64,000 nt of DNA from G963677445 sp963678275 (GTDB taxonomy: Bacteria > Bacteroidota > Ignavibacteria > Ignavibacteriales > Melioribacteraceae), in NCBI GenBank assembly GCA_963678275.1, contig OY782765.1, positions 3,348,001-3,412,000 on the forward strand, in the 5' to 3' direction. A program made the translations under genes and the position numbers. The notes under the pieces are model-generated. The model worked only from the letters and a program-made list of their open reading frames with translations. It made no database searches and had not been told where the DNA came from. This document shows positions 61,274 to 64,000 of this stretch, piece after piece. Within the stretch, counting starts at the first letter, position 1; each line of letters begins with the position of its first letter.

Positions 61274-64000
61274 TTATTCTCTCAGCCGGGCTTTTCTTCT
61301 TAATCCCCTTATATCATCAAGGATGGCAATAAAGCTGGGAATTATAAAAAGAGTAAGTATTGTTGAACCGAGCAGTCCCCACAAAATAACATTTGCCAGC
61401 GGGGACCACATCTCAGACATGCCCCCAATACCCCATGCCATGGGAGCAAGACCAAGAATGGTTGTCATTGAAGTAAGAATGATGGGCCGCAATCTCAGAC
61501 GGCCGGAATCAATAATACTTCTCCAGATCCTGTAAACTCCAAGATCTTCACCTTCCGGACGGCGATCGTTCAGGAATGTAATCATCACAATAGCGTCATT
61601 TACAACAATACCAGCGAGAGCCACAAAACCAAATAATGCGACCACGCTAAAAGGATTATCTGATATCAGGAGTCCTATCAGAGCTCCAATCAAAGCGAAT
61701 GGAACAGTCGTAAGAATTACCAGCGGCTGTGAATAAGAGTTAAACTGGGTGCCGAGTATCAGGAATATTAGAACCAGACTAAGGACAAAAAGAGCTCCGA
61801 CATCCTTAAACACATTCATAAACTCCTCAAACTGCCCCCCCATTTCAAAAGAAATTCCGGGGTATTTCTCTTCAAGTACAGGGAAATAATCTATCATCGC
61901 GTTATTTACTTTATCAAGAGAAGTCTCTTCTTCATTAATCTCACCGGTTACAAGAATGGTCCTTTTCTGATCGAAACGTTTTATTGAGGTCGGACCCGCG
62001 ATGGTTTCAAATTCAACCATATCTCTTAAAGCAGCAGTCGCTCCGGCAGGATTTGTCAGCCTCAGGTTAAGGATATCACCCATATCTTCCCTGTGTCCGG
62101 TGGCATATTTAACAACTACATCCACCTCATCATCACCATCGCGGAATTCGGTCGCGTCAATACCATCGAAAGCATATTTAACCGCGAGAGCCACAAGCTG
62201 GGTATTAAATCCATAGAGCGCGGCTTTTTCCTGATCGATAATAACCCTTATTTCCTCTTTTCCCGGTGGGAAATCATCAGTGATATCTTTCGCGCCCGGC
62301 TGTTCACGAATAAAATCCTGTAATTCTAAAGAGGCATCTTTTATTTCATCAAGATATTTGCCCTGCACCTTAACAGAAATAGGTTTACCAACCGGCGGAC
62401 CTCCTGAAACCATCTCAAACTCAACCGAGCGGGGCCCGCTGATATAAGTTGTATTCAACCGAAGCATCTCCATAAGCTGCTCGGTGTCAAAGATTCGTTC
62501 CTCAATCGGCTTAAGCTGTATAAATATCTGCGCTACATTTTTTCGTGTAAGCCATTCGTTATTTCCCTGCAGAAGACCAATATTCGCAATAACCGCCTCA
62601 ATATGATCTTCAGGTAATTTCAGCGCCTCAGCTTCATATTTTTTCATTATTCTGTCAGTTTCTTCAAGACTGGTGCCTTCGGGACACTTCACAAGAATTT
62701 TAAACTGGTCAAAATCTTCATCTCCAAACATTTCAATACCAACATGGGGAATGATTGTCAGCACCGAGGTGAAAAAGACAACAATCATTACCAAAAGCGC
62801 CCAATATCTTCTCCTTACAACACGGACAAGCAGATTTTCATATTTATTTCTGAGCCAGGTAAAGAACTTCTTTTCACCTCTGCTGTAAACTTTCGACTTT
62901 GTTGTCCAGTCGGAATAATGGGAAGGGAGTAAAATAAAGGCCTCAAACATTGAGGCGACAAGCGCGAGTGAAAATACAAGCGGAATAATACGCATAAATT
63001 TCCCCATAATTCCCGGCAGAAGCATCAGGGGAAGAAAAGCGGCGATGTTTGTTCCTATCGATGAAAGAATGGGCTTTATAACTTCATTGGTGCCAAGTAC
63101 CGCTGCCTGGTGGGAAGAGTAACCCATAAGCCGGTACCTGTGGCAGTTTTCGATTACAATAATGGCGTCATCCACTATAATACCCAGCACCATCACAAGC
63201 GCGAACATAGTGCTGCCATTCATAGAATAACCCCAAAGGTCCATAAAAATGAAAGTTATAAAAAAGGAAATAGGTATTCCGAGAGCGGCAAGCACCGAAT
63301 TATATCCGCCAAGAAACAGATAAAGAATTATGATAATGAGTATCATACCTGAAACAGCATTGTTCCTGAGTGTATTCATCACCCTGTTGATATAAATAGA
63401 ATTATCATTGGTAAATGAAAACTCAACACCATCCTGCACCCTTTCCTCGTAACTCGCTATAAGGTTTTTTACACGATCTATAGCTTCATTTGAATTTGCG
63501 TCACTTTTTTTGGAAACCGAAAAGGTAATTGATTCATCACCATTCAGGCGGGAAAGTATTGATACTTCTTCACGTGTATCATTAACAGAAGCAACATCCC
63601 TGATCTTAATAAAACTTCCCCCATCCCTGTTTCTTAAAACGGTGTTTTCTATCTCTTCTATATTGGCGTATTCACCGAGGGAACGGATAAAATATTCTTT
63701 CTTACCGATGGAAATATTTCCACCGGGAATATTAAGATTCCTCGACATCAATGCCATCATTACATCATTGATCGATAAATTGTAAGAATTCAGTTTTACC
63801 GGATCAACCTCCACCCATATTTCCCTTTCGGGTAGTCCTGAAACCTGCACTTTCGATATGCCGGTCATATCCTCCAGGTCTTCCTTTATTTCATCAGCTA
63901 TTATCTGGGCGTTTGCCTCAGGAATGGTGAACGACATGTTTACGGTAATAATCGGCAGAAAATCTTCACTGTTAAAATCATCGATAATCGGATCTTCCGC
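61274..64000 (-). CDS. RND efflux transporter (HAE1/AcrB-type), N-terminus outside window
   Basis: The frame is open to the right edge (909 codons visible of about 1030-1060), so the first ~130 residues are missing. Proton-relay aspartates lie in MVLGIIVDDAIIVIEN, and the matching GFVALAGIVVNDAIVMITFL is in the second half. Two periplasmic porter regions carry VSGLPEREIWVEVDPVKLNS and ISVKVQGKYLDEIKDASL, and there are about 11 visible membrane segments. TSMTTILGLAPMAWGIG is the family's conserved TM11-12 block. As trimers, these pumps take drugs, lipids or metabolites from the periplasm to an outer-membrane channel. The membrane-fusion and outer-membrane partners are expected upstream, beyond this window. 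A good terminator follows, so it is the last gene of its operon. Confidence 0.96.
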   Translation of the reverse strand, partial: AEDPIIDDFNSEDFLPIITVNMSFTIPEANAQIIADEIKEDLEDMTGISKVQVSGLPEREIWVEVDPVKLNSYNLSINDVMMALMSRNLNIPGGNISIGKKEYFIRSLGEYANIEEIENTVLRNRDGGSFIKIRDVASVNDTREEVSILSRLNGDESITFSVSKKSDANSNEAIDRVKNLIASYEERVQDGVEFSFTNDNSIYINRVMNTLRNNAVSGMILIIIILYLFLGGYNSVLAALGIPISFFITFIFMDLWGYSMNGSTMFALVMVLGIIVDDAIIVIENCHRYRLMGYSSHQAAVLGTNEVIKPILSSIGTNIAAFLPLMLLPGIMGKFMRIIPLVFSLALVASMFEAFILLPSHYSDWTTKSKVYSRGEKKFFTWLRNKYENLLVRVVRRRYWALLVMIVVFFTSVLTIIPHVGIEMFGDEDFDQFKILVKCPEGTSLEETDRIMKKYEAEALKLPEDHIEAVIANIGLLQGNNEWLTRKNVAQIFIQLKPIEERIFDTEQLMEMLRLNTTYISGPRSVEFEMVSGGPPVGKPISVKVQGKYLDEIKDASLELQDFIREQPGAKDITDDFPPGKEEIRVIIDQEKAALYGFNTQLVALAVKYAFDGIDATEFRDGDDEVDVVVKYATGHREDMGDILNLRLTNPAGATAALRDMVEFETIAGPTSIKRFDQKRTILVTGEINEEETSLDKVNNAMIDYFPVLEEKYPGISFEMGGQFEEFMNVFKDVGALFVLSLVLIFLILGTQFNSYSQPLVILTTVPFALIGALIGLLISDNPFSVVALFGFVALAGIVVNDAIVMITFLNDRRPEGEDLGVYRIWRSIIDSGRLRLRPIILTSMTTILGLAPMAWGIGGMSEMWSPLANVILWGLLGSTILTLFIIPSFIAILDDIRGLRRKARLRE

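Overview
The window is AT-rich bacterial DNA with widely spaced genes and long repeat-filled gaps. Four large exported proteins end in a roughly 85-residue tail with the core YPNPFNP, followed by a KVYNVIGQ-like strand and a final Lys. This is the type A sorting signal of the type IX secretion system (T9SS), so the host is a member of the Bacteroidetes/Chlorobi/Ignavibacteria assemblage. The wording of the tails, many SPII lipoproteins, propeller proteins and a gliding-independent type IV pilus set point to an Ignavibacteria-like organism. That placement is inference; no rRNA gene is present.

Layout: 1-3.2 kb, a secreted TPR protein (runs off the left edge) coupled to a membrane protein. 3.6-5.3 kb, an AAA/DUF4143 ATPase and an orphan HigA-like antitoxin. 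5.9-11.2 kb, an exported bleomycin-hydrolase-like peptidase, a gene remnant, a hypothetical, an F5/8-type protein and two small genes, then tRNA-Thr. 11.4-12.9 kb, repeat array. 13.0-21 kb, two T9SS cargo proteins around an FkbM methyltransferase. 21.2-23.8 kb, a TonB-domain protein and a chemotaxis receptor. 24.6-26.1 kb, an IS4-family element inserted in a repeat. 26.5-31.2 kb, trpS, a five-haem T9SS cytochrome, a lipoprotein and a small HEAT-like protein. 32-39.8 kb, a serpin/lipoprotein pair, a paralogous lipoprotein and a propeller-like gene family with a broken third member. 41.3-55.2 kb, an NtrC-type regulator and a nine-gene block: hybrid kinase, pilin, PilC, PilB, PilT, PilMN fusion, PilOP fusion, secretin and two response regulators. 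56.9-64 kb, adenylate cyclase, a broken outer-membrane barrel, a T9SS propeller protein and an RND efflux pump (runs off the right edge).

The most coherent functional unit is the type IV pilus-like block: pilin, motor ATPases, inner platform, alignment complex and secretin are all encoded together, in one direction, bracketed by signalling genes. Its pilin lacks the usual prepilin motif and the four alignment proteins are condensed into two fusions.

The most unusual feature is intergenic. At least eight gaps carry a composite made of the same modules in nearly the same order: a CGTCTTTGCGTGAGA block, a GGAGTCCCCATTT block, a perfect CCCCTTAAG/TTAAGGGG hairpin, a roughly 200-bp block, a stuttering CTGCGTAATCCGCGTAAT block, and a GCGTAGAATTTAACTCC end. 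The IS4 element sits inside one hairpin copy, and the end of a second related element lies at the same position of another copy. Further hairpin families (CTGGCAAAGCCAG, GGTAGCTGAGCGG, CCCCTACAGGG-ended elements) fill the remaining gaps.
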